From Acidovorax sp. CCYZU-2555 (lineage in GTDB: Bacteria > Pseudomonadota > Gammaproteobacteria > Burkholderiales > Burkholderiaceae_C), in contig NZ_JAHCDD010000004.1 of assembly GCF_018413525.1 (NCBI RefSeq), forward strand, positions 62,001-126,000: 64,000 nt of DNA, in the 5' to 3' direction. Below, piece after piece: positions 25,307 through 33,543 of this stretch. The translations under genes were made by a program, and so were the position numbers. Every line of letters starts with the position of its first letter. Positions within the stretch are counted from its first letter, which is position 1. The notes beneath the pieces were generated by a model. The model did not search any database. It had not been told where the DNA came from and was given only the letters and a program-made list of their open reading frames with translations.

Positions 25307-25975
25307 CTATTTGCGGCTGAGTTCCTGGTCCTTGCGATAAGCCGTCGTCGCGTACCCGAGGGCGTTTTCCCACCGGTCTCCGAGGGCCAGGGGTTTGAAC
25401 GTGAAGGTGCTCTGGACGAGCGCGGTGTAGTAGTCGGTCTTCGGGGGACTGCCCGGCTTTTCTGTAATCGACTGGAAGGACACCTGGTAGGCATCCTTGC
25501 CAAGGGAGGTGATGCCTGTGATCCGGGGATAGCGGCGGCCGCCGACTCCGAGCTGGTAATACGGGTTGTCCGGGTTATCGGCGCTGGTTTCCCTGTCGTA
25601 GAACGCGGCCACGGCCTGGGTGGAATGCAATCGGCAGAGATCCGCAAAGCGCTGGCGCCAATCCGGATCGAAAGTATTGCAGTACATAATGAAGTCGTAC
25701 ACTTGGCTTTGCACGAATGCGTCCTGCGCGGCGATCGCCTCCGGGCTGACCACTTGCTGCTTGACCACATGGCCGTTGGCATCGATCACCGACACCACGG
25801 GGATCACCGTGTGAATCTGAGCCAGCACAGCCACTGCGCTTGCCAGGCCGCCCAGCGCAAGCAGCAGCAGCGCGATCAGCAGGTAGGCGCGGTTGCGCTC
25901 TTGCTTGAGCTTGTTGGAGCCCTGCGCCGCTTGCATACCGCGGTCGCCAAGGAAGGTGCGCGCGCCGGCGGTCAT
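25307..25975 (-). CDS. virB8: VirB8 assembly protein
   Basis: 222 aa from ATG 25975, overlapping the virB6 stop (ATGA). One membrane helix (residues about 28-50), then a periplasmic NTF2-like VirB8 domain with VDFIMYCNT-type and YYTALVQSTFTFKP segments. It is an inner-membrane assembly platform that contacts VirB9/VirB10. Confidence 0.88.
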   Translation of the reverse strand: MTAGARTFLGDRGMQAAQGSNKLKQERNRAYLLIALLLLALGGLASAVAVLAQIHTVIPVVSVIDANGHVVKQQVVSPEAIAAQDAFVQSQVYDFIMYCNTFDPDWRQRFADLCRLHSTQAVAAFYDRETSADNPDNPYYQLGVGGRRYPRITGITSLGKDAYQVSFQSITEKPGSPPKTDYYTALVQSTFTFKPLALGDRWENALGYATTAYRKDQELSRK

Positions 25976-26832
25976 TTGGCGGCGCCTTTGGTCATCACCA
26001 TACGAGCGACCATCATCAGCACACCGGAGGACGCCGCCGCACCACCGGAAAGCGCCGACGCCCAACCTCGGACGCATAGCATGAATAGAATCATCACGCC
26101 TTCCACAAGGACGAGCTGGGCGGTTTGTGCACTGCCCGGCAGACTGTTTGCATCTGCCATCTGGCCTGCGGTATCAATGGCATCACCAAATGCAAGAAAG
26201 CCGAAACGCACGATGGCAATGACCAAGATGTACATGAAGCAGAACATGAGCATCTGGCTGACCCAGTTCATGAACCACTGCCGCGTTTCAGGAAACATCA
26301 GAAAGCCGAGAAACAGCGGACAGAGGACCATCGTGATGGCGAGGCCGAACTTGGCGATCGTCATGTAAGCCAAGGCAAGGACAAGCAAGATAGAGTTCAC
26401 GATGAATAGCACCAAGCCATCAAGAACCAGTGATATTTGATAAATTCCAGCGGAACGAAGCCCAATGGAGACGTCATCCACGTTTTTCCACAATGCATCA
26501 AGCATCTGGGCCGTAGGCCGACCTGCCATGACTGTTGCTGCCGCACCTTCCATGAACGACGCGAATCCGCCGTAAATCACCTGGGCGAAACCACTCCAAC
26601 TGAGGGTCGCAAAGACCGCCACGGTCATGACGCATTTGGCAAGAATGTCTTTCCACTGCACTGGCGCGTAACCTGCATAGACCTTGTAGCCAAAAATCGC
26701 CCAATAGAGCACCGCGGCGAAATAAAGCGGCGTCAAAACCGCTTCGGCAATGGCCGGGTAGGTCTGCGATAAAAAGGCATTGGTGACGCCATCCGCTGCG
26801 CCGACCATCCCTTGAAGCGTAATGTCTGCCAT
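25972..26832 (-). CDS. virB6: VirB6 polytopic inner-membrane channel protein
   Basis: 286 aa with about 6-7 predicted membrane helices. The TrbL/VirB6 pattern includes a central loop, a conserved aromatic region (MFPETRQWFMNWVSQML) and an N-terminal periplasmic segment. It forms part of the inner-membrane passage for DNA. AT-richer than virB8-virB11, like the genes to its right. Confidence 0.85.
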   Translation of the reverse strand: MADITLQGMVGAADGVTNAFLSQTYPAIAEAVLTPLYFAAVLYWAIFGYKVYAGYAPVQWKDILAKCVMTVAVFATLSWSGFAQVIYGGFASFMEGAAATVMAGRPTAQMLDALWKNVDDVSIGLRSAGIYQISLVLDGLVLFIVNSILLVLALAYMTIAKFGLAITMVLCPLFLGFLMFPETRQWFMNWVSQMLMFCFMYILVIAIVRFGFLAFGDAIDTAGQMADANSLPGSAQTAQLVLVEGVMILFMLCVRGWASALSGGAAASSGVLMMVARMVMTKGAAK

Positions 26833-26834
26833 GG

Positions 26835-27218
26835 CTATCGATCCGCCATAACCTCGCGCCAGCGAACCTGAACACCAGGAGCCAGCACATCCTCACGACT
26901 GATGTCTTGCTGCGCGTAAATCGCCACGCGCTTACGTATTTCGCTCACACAGATCCAATAGTTTCGAGCCTTAGGATCTGCCTTCTCAAAAACGATCTCT
27001 CCGCATCTGAGCGGATAGGATGGAACCCACATGTGAAATTGCCCGGGATTTGCCTTCATGAGTGGATTTCGCACCTCCGAATTGAATGATGGTATTTCCA
27101 ACTCGCCAAGGTGAGGCAACATTACTCTGGTCTCTTTTTCAGGTGATGAGTAATAGGCGACGCCACCGATAACAATTATTACTGCAAAGCTAGAGATGAG
27201 TACCCAGATACTACGCAT
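26835..27218 (-). CDS. Membrane-anchored hypothetical protein in the T4SS operon
   Basis: 127 aa with an N-terminal membrane helix (IWVLISSFAVIIVIGGVAYY) and a periplasmic domain of about 100 residues containing two Cys (LRCGEIVFEKADPKARNYWI, then C). No family recognised. It sits between virB7-like and virB6 and overlaps virB7 by 8 bp, so it is translated with the operon. R388 has no gene I can match at this position. Confidence 0.65.
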   Translation of the reverse strand: MRSIWVLISSFAVIIVIGGVAYYSSPEKETRVMLPHLGELEIPSFNSEVRNPLMKANPGQFHMWVPSYPLRCGEIVFEKADPKARNYWICVSEIRKRVAIYAQQDISREDVLAPGVQVRWREVMADR

Positions 27219-27417
27219 GGCCTGCTCCTTGACTACTAGATCCTAGCGACTCGAAGTTACAAGCACACGGCGATCTATCGAAAATGTTCGAAGAACTCGC
27301 ACAGCCCGATATCATCGACGAAAATAACAAGACAAGAAACACGCGCCATCCCTTACGTATTACTTTCAGCACCAGCCAAAGCATGAAAAGCGAAGGCAAA
27401 AATTCAAGAACCTTCAT
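27211..27417 (-). CDS. virB7: VirB7-like lipoprotein
   Basis: 68 aa as read from ATG 27417. The lipobox MISGC (Cys39) is followed by ASSSNIFDRSPCACNFESLG, short as expected for VirB7. Having about 38 residues before the lipobox is long; a GTG start within residues 13-20 may be the real one. It is expected to bind VirB9 at the outer membrane. Position before virB6 differs from R388, where the VirB7 gene follows. Confidence 0.65.
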   Translation of the reverse strand: MKVLEFLPSLFMLWLVLKVIRKGWRVFLVLLFSSMISGCASSSNIFDRSPCACNFESLGSSSQGAGHA

Positions 27418-27463
27418 AGTTGAAACTCCTTAATATATGGCGATTCCTTAGTTTCCCCGGAGA

Positions 27464-28126
27464 TTAAGGCGTGGTACGCCGGAAGTACTTTTGCGTGGCT
27501 GCCGTTGCCTGGTTCTGCTGATTCAGCATGTTGGCCTGTAAGTTAATATTCACAGCATTAAGCTTGGCGATTGCGCTTTGCATCATTCCATTTTCCGCAG
27601 AAATTCGGTTTTGCAAATCCTGCGCATCCTTGATGTTTTGCGTGCCATCGATCACTTGGCTCAATCGGGACAAATTGGAGAGATGCGTTTGCACTTGAGA
27701 ATAGAGAACGTCTCCGCCCGAAAGCGCGGCTCTTACGGAATCTGTGCTCAATTTGTAAGTGGCAGCGCTTTGCGCATTAGACGTTGTAAACAAATCCGGC
27801 GGTAAGGTATCGATCAGTTTTTCATAAGAAGCCTGCTTTGAAGCGAATTCTCCATTGCGTTGCTTATTGACCACCTCTTGCCACGAACCGGGCACCACTG
27901 CCGCGGCTCCCAGAGAATCGCTCAAACCCATTTGACCACGGCCATAGCTCCCTGTGATCGCGGCGTATTGTTCCTTGAGCGCCTTGTACTGTTCCTGCAA
28001 TTGCCGGAATTGCTGTTGCATCTGCATCAGCTGCGTCGCATCGAACGTTGGAATACCTCCAGCGGACGCAGAGAACATTGCACCGATGGAAAACACCGCG
28101 GCAATGCTCGAGAAAGACTTTTTCAC
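27464..28126 (-). CDS. virB5: VirB5-like minor pilus protein
   Basis: 220 aa with a signal peptide (residues 1-22). The long helix MQMQQQFRQLQEQYKALKEQ and NAVNINLQANMLNQQNQ are typical of VirB5/TrwJ pilus-tip adhesins. It would act at the pilus tip in contact with recipients. Next to virB4 with a 53-bp gap. Confidence 0.82.
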   Translation of the reverse strand: MKKSFSSIAAVFSIGAMFSASAGGIPTFDATQLMQMQQQFRQLQEQYKALKEQYAAITGSYGRGQMGLSDSLGAAAVVPGSWQEVVNKQRNGEFASKQASYEKLIDTLPPDLFTTSNAQSAATYKLSTDSVRAALSGGDVLYSQVQTHLSNLSRLSQVIDGTQNIKDAQDLQNRISAENGMMQSAIAKLNAVNINLQANMLNQQNQATAATQKYFRRTTP

Positions 28127-28179
28127 GATTCATCTCCTTCGAGGTTTCTGATAATCATCGATTCATCAAGCGATGATCT

Positions 28180-30837
28180 TCACTGAAGATTGTGCGTATT
28201 CGCCGCTGTTGAGCGTTCCATGAAAACCGGAACCCAGTGCTCGGGCTGATGAGTGCCCAGCTCGCAAATGATTTCCTCCATAAGTGCAACCCCCTTGTCA
28301 TTAGAGGAAAGAACAGGAATGAACTCACGCATTCTGGAAATGTCGAATCTTGCCCTGATGGACTCATTTCCACGCCGAATCAAGAAAGTGCGATTCTCTA
28401 TTGGCTCGTCGCGCACGAATTCAAATTCGGCAGGGGTAAGACCTAGTGCTTCCACATAATCAGCATTCCGGGCTTCGCCGTTGGGGAGAAATATCTTAGT
28501 GGCAGTCTGCTTTTGGATCGAGTCGGTTTCGCTGTAAAGGTATTTTGCATCCGGAGTGACGAACACCAGCAGACCGTTCTTTCGGCGAATCTGCATAATG
28601 TAACTGTCGATTTTTTCCCGCCAATAAGCGTGCTTTACCAGGTTCTGGCCTTCTTCCAATACCAGAATGAAAGGTTCACCATTCATCGACTGCTCGATGC
28701 GGTGGAATGGATAGCTCAGCACCACGGCCAGCTCGGGGCGGGCCACGCCATCCTTGATGAGTTGCCGCATCTCGAAGCAGTGGTGGCGGCAACGTCCAAG
28801 ATCAATATTGTCACTCTCGTTATCGAACACACCCGCGTTTGCGCCTTCATGGCCATGGGCGCCGTGCCATACCCGCATGTCCTTGGCCAGTTCCCCTTGG
28901 CCAAAGCGCCACGCCACATTGCGCAAACGTCTGTCCGCATACGGCAGCTCATAGTTCTCGTGCACCGCGCCGTTGAAGCGTTCCATGTCGTCAGCGGTGA
29001 GCTTTCCGCCATAGCATGTGCGCATCAGCACCATCAATTCAACTAGGTAGGCGCGATTTTCTGCAGTGTCGGGCAGCTTCATGGGATTCCAGCCGGTTGA
29101 ACCCTGCACTGTCAGCACCGTGTGCTGACCACCCATGGCACACATGAATACTTTCGCGCCTTCGCGGTTGTCGAACCAGAACACCCGCGGATTGGCCTTG
29201 TCGGCCATGGCAATCAATGCCGCAAGTAAGGTGGTTTTACCGCCCCCTGTGTCGGCAGCAATTGCAGTATGGCCAGCGACCATCCCTTCCATTTCTCGGT
29301 GGAAATTGAAGTAGTAGGCGGTGCCGCTTTCCGTTTCAAACGGCATGATGGCCGGGCCCCATAAATTGCCGTCGATCTTCCCTATTGCGTAATTGTGTAG
29401 CGATGCGAATCCGGCAAAATTTCCGGACTTTATTTTCCCGCGCCGGCCCATAAAATGCTGTGCCTGGCCAGGCAGTTGCGCCCAGAAGAATGTCTCAACT
29501 GCGCACCATTCGCGCACGGGCTTAACGCCTAGGTTGACAAAGGATTTTTTAAGCAGACTGACTGCGCTGTCCAAATTTTTCACTGTCTGCCGTCTGCTAT
29601 CGATGGGATCTTTCGCTTTCGTTTCCTCGATCACATGTACCAACATCGTCAGATGGTGCAGTCCATTGACCGATCGACCGCGTGTAAGATCTTGCAGGCC
29701 TTGGGTTATCTCATCCTTGTCTTCCTGTGCTATTCCCTGATGGTCATTGACGATAATACGCCTGCGCTCCTGCAGCATGTCCTGCTCTGCGCTGATTCGG
29801 TCCGTGAAGAAGAACGACTGTGTAATGATGAATTCAACCGGTTGCTTGAGAAAATCATCCAGCATTCGCGAAGAAGTACGCGCCGGCCACTCCGCCATGC
29901 TCAATATTGCACCCGCACGCCGGCCGCTCAGATTATGGACAGCCAGCGTATTGCCAAAAATATTGAAGTCAAGATATGAGACCGCCAGTGTTTTATCGAG
30001 GGGCAGTTCTGTCAGCGGCACACGCTCGTCTTCCAAGTTGATCAGATAGTGCAGGAAACCACCAATCTCGGTATAGTCCTCGCCAAGATAGTCCAGAACT
30101 TCTTCTCGGGTATATCCATCTTTATGACCGATGATCTTCTGGAATTCATGCCAACTCATATCAAAGCATTCAATGGAATGCCGCGCTTCTGCAGCGCTCA
30201 TGGTTTCCGTGTCGATTTTTGGCCGACGCCGGACGCAAAGTTTGCGGGCACCATAATCTGACAAAGTGTGCACTACGAGACTCGCGGCTTCATTCAGTTC
30301 TGTGGCCTTCTTATCGAATGACGCAAGCTCCTCTTGAGTAAGCTTGGTACCCGATATGCATGAAAATAAGCGATCCAATACACCAGGTGCACCTTGCCTG
30401 AATCGGTTGACCACAATGGAAATGTAAATTTCATTGACATAGAACGACTTTTGTCGATGGCACTCACGCCATGCCTGATTGAAGCGATTGGCAAACCATG
30501 CTTGGCATTCGCCTGCGGGATATCTATTAACCTTTCGACGAATCAGGTGAACATATACGCCTCTGTCGCTGTTGGCGATGGAGCGCAGCACCGTATTTCT
30601 CCGACGCTCGAACTGCTTAATTTGATCGAATGTCAATGAATCAAAGAACAAACCATCAAGCTTTATGACTTGTAGCAGCCCGTTATCCTTGGTAACCACT
30701 GACTCATCATCGTAGTGCACAGTATAGGGAATCATGTCGCTCAAGCTCATTTCCTTGGCATCGATATCGGAACCTTCAGGCACCGGCATCTTCAGTGACA
30801 TGTCGAACTTCTCTTTCAAAAAATTAGTGAGGCGCAT
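28180..30837 (-). CDS. virB4: VirB4 ATPase
   Basis: 885 aa, a full-length CagE/TrbE/VirB4 protein. Walker A AADTGGGKTTLLAALIAM (about residues 530-545) and Walker B FILVLEEGQNL (about residue 720) are intact. The N-terminal half resembles VirB4 substrate-membrane domains. It energises pilin extraction and assembly. The start overlaps the virB3 stop by 14 bp. Confidence 0.92.
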   Translation of the reverse strand: MRLTNFLKEKFDMSLKMPVPEGSDIDAKEMSLSDMIPYTVHYDDESVVTKDNGLLQVIKLDGLFFDSLTFDQIKQFERRRNTVLRSIANSDRGVYVHLIRRKVNRYPAGECQAWFANRFNQAWRECHRQKSFYVNEIYISIVVNRFRQGAPGVLDRLFSCISGTKLTQEELASFDKKATELNEAASLVVHTLSDYGARKLCVRRRPKIDTETMSAAEARHSIECFDMSWHEFQKIIGHKDGYTREEVLDYLGEDYTEIGGFLHYLINLEDERVPLTELPLDKTLAVSYLDFNIFGNTLAVHNLSGRRAGAILSMAEWPARTSSRMLDDFLKQPVEFIITQSFFFTDRISAEQDMLQERRRIIVNDHQGIAQEDKDEITQGLQDLTRGRSVNGLHHLTMLVHVIEETKAKDPIDSRRQTVKNLDSAVSLLKKSFVNLGVKPVREWCAVETFFWAQLPGQAQHFMGRRGKIKSGNFAGFASLHNYAIGKIDGNLWGPAIMPFETESGTAYYFNFHREMEGMVAGHTAIAADTGGGKTTLLAALIAMADKANPRVFWFDNREGAKVFMCAMGGQHTVLTVQGSTGWNPMKLPDTAENRAYLVELMVLMRTCYGGKLTADDMERFNGAVHENYELPYADRRLRNVAWRFGQGELAKDMRVWHGAHGHEGANAGVFDNESDNIDLGRCRHHCFEMRQLIKDGVARPELAVVLSYPFHRIEQSMNGEPFILVLEEGQNLVKHAYWREKIDSYIMQIRRKNGLLVFVTPDAKYLYSETDSIQKQTATKIFLPNGEARNADYVEALGLTPAEFEFVRDEPIENRTFLIRRGNESIRARFDISRMREFIPVLSSNDKGVALMEEIICELGTHQPEHWVPVFMERSTAANTHNLQ

Positions 30838-31123
30838 AGCGTCGGCACCTCCATAAACGTCTATTGGGACATGTTTTCAAATGGAAGGCAGCTGCGGCGA
30901 TGTCAAAGAGATAAACATCTTTCAGGCAGACCAGATAGCTGATTAGCAGAAAGACCGGGATCAATGCGGCAGCCCACAGCGATCGCGTGATCAAGGCGAT
31001 CATTCCAGGGCAATAAACGCTCACGGCAATGCTCGTCAAGGTCAACCCACCGACCATAGTTGGCCTGGTCATCGCAGCGACAAGCGCATCTCCGTCATCA
31101 TGAAACAGATCAGCGGCCATCAT
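30824..31123 (-). CDS. virB3: VirB3 inner-membrane protein
   Basis: 99 aa with a membrane-helix pair (GLTLTSIAVSVYCPGMIALI, SLWAAALIPVFLLISYLVCL) and the start ALVAAMTRPTMVGG, the VirB3/TrbD pattern. It overlaps virB2 by 4 bases and virB4 by 14, indicating coupled translation. Confidence 0.8.
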   Translation of the reverse strand: MMAADLFHDDGDALVAAMTRPTMVGGLTLTSIAVSVYCPGMIALITRSLWAAALIPVFLLISYLVCLKDVYLFDIAAAAFHLKTCPNRRLWRCRRYAPH

Positions 31124-31494
31124 TGGATGACACCTGCAGATCTTGCTTTCAGGTCAGAGACGATATTCGGTGCAAAGAATACAAGGCCAATACCCAACCC
31201 CCAACCACCCAATTGCATCAGGTCGATGCGACCGGTTTTCCAACGGTAACCTTGGATCGCCAGAGTGATGATGCCGATGTAGTAGCCCCATTCATAGATA
31301 AGCAGCTGTGTGATTGACTTAAGAAATGCCGTGATCCCGCCGAACGAGCCTCCAACGTTTTGTGCATGCGCCAACTGCGGCAGGATGAGAACAAAAACTA
31401 CCGCAAAATTGACTGCCAACTGGAGGGCTACACCCAGTAGGTCAAGCATCTGCGGTTTAGCTGAACTTTTTTCATAAGGTTGTTTAGCATTCAT
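31120..31494 (-). CDS. virB2: VirB2 major pilin precursor
   Basis: 124 aa. An N-terminal leader region ends near LPQLAHAQNVGG, with signal peptidase cleavage likely after AHA. The mature pilin has two hydrophobic helices (LLIYEWGYYIGIITLAIQGY, LGGWGLGIGLVFFAPNIV). Size is normal. It is translationally coupled to the small upstream frame. Confidence 0.83.
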   Translation of the reverse strand: MNAKQPYEKSSAKPQMLDLLGVALQLAVNFAVVFVLILPQLAHAQNVGGSFGGITAFLKSITQLLIYEWGYYIGIITLAIQGYRWKTGRIDLMQLGGWGLGIGLVFFAPNIVSDLKARSAGVIQ

Positions 31495-31673
31495 TGATAC
31501 AGCCTCAAAATTAGCTGAGCCATTCGCGAGGAATCCATCGCCCTATCAGGATTTCTTCGAACTAGCGATTGAGATTCCACGCAACTACCGCAGGAGAAAA
31601 TATCTGCAGCGCACGTATCTTCCAAGGGGGCAAATGCAAAAACAACCGTAAAAAACACGGATGCCATGAACAT
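31491..31673 (-). CDS. Small Cys-rich hypothetical protein upstream of virB2
   Basis: 60 aa; its TGA overlaps the virB2 ATG (ATGA). The N-terminus is hydrophobic and the centre has CAADIFSCGSC, a three-Cys cluster. No family recognised. The coupled overlap is the main evidence; it could be a leader frame for virB2. Confidence 0.45.
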   Translation of the reverse strand: MFMASVFFTVVFAFAPLEDTCAADIFSCGSCVESQSLVRRNPDRAMDSSRMAQLILRLYQ

Positions 31674-32097
31674 TGAAGTAGCTAGATACTCAAGAGCGCT
31701 ATAGAGGGAAGCATTGTGAATAACTGGAACGGCCCCCTGAATTGACCTGCCCCCTTCTGTGCGCTGGCTGACAGGATTTGGGGCTGCGAAACGCCCTCGG
31801 AAGCTCCTCGGGCAGACCTATCAGAACGCGTCTTGAATTGGAGTCAATCCCTAAGGCGATGCCAGCGCCTACGGCTGCGGCGAATCACAGCTACTTGCTC
31901 TCGGCCATCATCTGGGCGGCTACCTCTGTCAGCCCTTCGCGGCCCGACATACCGCACTGGTGTATCGCCGCCCCTGAAGAGCGCGCTTGCGCAGTGGCAC
32001 AATCCTCGGCTGACTGCGCGTCAGCCCAGCACCCTCCCCTCATATCCGACAGATACGCCGGCCCGAAGCACAGGCAAAAATAGAGGAGCTCACTTCC
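31674..32097. other. Intergenic region between T4SS operon and nuclease gene
   Basis: 424 bp. It contains the divergent promoter region for the virB operon (near 31674-31740) and the upstream region of the DUF1016 gene. GC content rises sharply after about 31730, marking a composition boundary. Reading frames here show no recognisable motif. No inverted repeat was found. Confidence 0.45.
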
Positions 32098-33171
32098 ATG
32101 GGCATCGACACAAATCCACAGCTTGCGCCGGAAGACTATGCCGACTGGCTGGCCAAACTCAAAGGCCAGATTGCGCAGGCCAGGCAACGCGCGGCGCTGG
32201 CCATCAACGCTGAGCTGGTGCAACTCTATGCGCGCATTGGGCGAGACATTTTGCAACGCCAGCAGGCCCAGGGCTGGGGCGCCAAGGTAATCGAGCGGCT
32301 GGCGCGTGACCTCAAGGAGGCATTTCCAGATATGCGCGGTTGGTCCTCCAGCAACCTCAAGTACATGCGGTTTTTTGCCCAGCATTGCCCGGACGGTCAA
32401 TTTGGTCAGCAGCCTGCTGACCAATTGCCTTGGTTCCATATTGTCACCTTGCTGACGCAGTTGGACAGCATGCAGGATCGCGCTTGGTACGCCACGCAGA
32501 CGCTGCAGCACGGCTGGTCGCGCACCACGCTCGCTGTGCACATCAAAAACCGCCTGCATCTGCGCCAGGGCGCAGCGGTCACGAACTTCGAGGCCCGCTT
32601 GCCAGCGCCCGCGTCGGCGCTGGCTCTCGAAACGCTCAAAGATCCGTATCTGTTCGACTTTCTCGGTTTGGGCGATGATGCGCAGGAGCGCGAGATCGAA
32701 AACGGGCTGATTCGCCATATCACACGCTTCCTGCTGGAGTTGGGGGCCGGATTTGCTTTCGTGGGCCGACAGTTTCGGCTGGAGGTGGGTGGCGACGAGT
32801 TTTTTATCGACCTGCTGTTCTATCACACGCGCCTGAAATGCTATGTGGTGGTGGAGCTCAAGGCCACGGCCTTCAGGCCCGAACACGCGGGCCAACTCAA
32901 CTTTTACCTCGCAGCAGTGGATGCCCAGGTCAAAGCCGAGGATGACAAACCCACCATAGGCTTACTTCTGTGCAAACAGCAAAATCGGCTGGTGGCGGAA
33001 TATGCGCTCTCGGGAATCGACAAGCCCATAGGAGTAGCCGAATACCAGTTGCTGCGCGACCTCCCCGATGCGCTGGAACAGAGTCTGCCCAGCATTGCCG
33101 ATATCGAAGCAGAACTGGCCGGTGATTTCGAGACGTTGCAAGCACCAGAAGAGCCAAACTTTCCACAATGA
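32098..33171 (+). CDS. DUF1016 (YhcG-like) PDDEXK nuclease domain protein
   Basis: 357 aa. An N-terminal helical domain (residues 10-150, QAQGWGAKVIERLARDLKEA, RGWSSSNLKYMRFFAQHCP) is followed by a PDDEXK domain: FFIDLLFYHTRLKCYVVVEL with Asp and the Glu-x-Lys (VVELKAT), then GQLNFYLAAVDA. The catalytic pattern is intact. The family is common in defence islands and near restriction systems, but its function is unproven. A strong hairpin follows at 33268. It is the first gene of the putative defence block. Confidence 0.85.
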   Translation: MGIDTNPQLAPEDYADWLAKLKGQIAQARQRAALAINAELVQLYARIGRDILQRQQAQGWGAKVIERLARDLKEAFPDMRGWSSSNLKYMRFFAQHCPDGQFGQQPADQLPWFHIVTLLTQLDSMQDRAWYATQTLQHGWSRTTLAVHIKNRLHLRQGAAVTNFEARLPAPASALALETLKDPYLFDFLGLGDDAQEREIENGLIRHITRFLLELGAGFAFVGRQFRLEVGGDEFFIDLLFYHTRLKCYVVVELKATAFRPEHAGQLNFYLAAVDAQVKAEDDKPTIGLLLCKQQNRLVAEYALSGIDKPIGVAEYQLLRDLPDALEQSLPSIADIEAELAGDFETLQAPEEPNFPQ

Positions 33172-33543
33172 GTGGTTCCGATGCGTATTTCGGCCAACGT
33201 CAACGTGCATCTCGGTCGTGGTGATCGACGCCAATGAGGACGTTGGCCAAGGTAGTTTCGGTATCGTGACCGCCCGTTTCGATAGACGTAACGGGCGGTC
33301 CCAAGGCCAGTGCTGTGTAAGGGGTGAACTCTAGAGCCTGCAGCCCGGGTTCAGATCAAAGCTCAGGCTACCTAAAGGCATGCGTCCGGTATTTCATCTT
33401 TATGCGGAACAGACCGTGGCCTTGCCGCCGGCGCGGACCAAATTGGAGTCCGAAGCCCTGATTAATATCAAGTGGCGGTAATATTACAAATGGAAATAAC
33501 CGCGAGTGATGCGTGTTATGACATGGACACTACAGGGAATTCC
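33172..33543. other. Intergenic region between nuclease and helicase genes
   Basis: 372 bp. It holds a strong hairpin at 33268-33300. A 33-residue plus-strand frame from about 33379 (MRPVFHLYAEQTVALPPART and on) reads like coding sequence but matches no family I know and may be a gene tail. The sequence from about 33400 to 33543 holds the helicase start region. Confidence 0.45.
33268..33300. terminator. Strong hairpin after DUF1016 gene
   Basis: GACCGCCCGTT (33268-33278) pairs perfectly with AACGGGCGGTC (33290-33300), an 11-bp GC-rich stem with an 11-nt loop, about 97 bp beyond the stop. No T-run follows. Confidence 0.5.

Noticed and set aside
24104-26368. A 754-codon plus-strand frame over the virB6-virB10 genes
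   Set aside because: Antisense to conserved T4SS genes with no recognisable motif.
8769-32097. A plasmid replication initiator or iteron origin for the conjugative module
   Set aside because: No Rep-like protein or iteron set was seen; only oriT-linked repeats are present, so the module cannot be called a replicon from this window.
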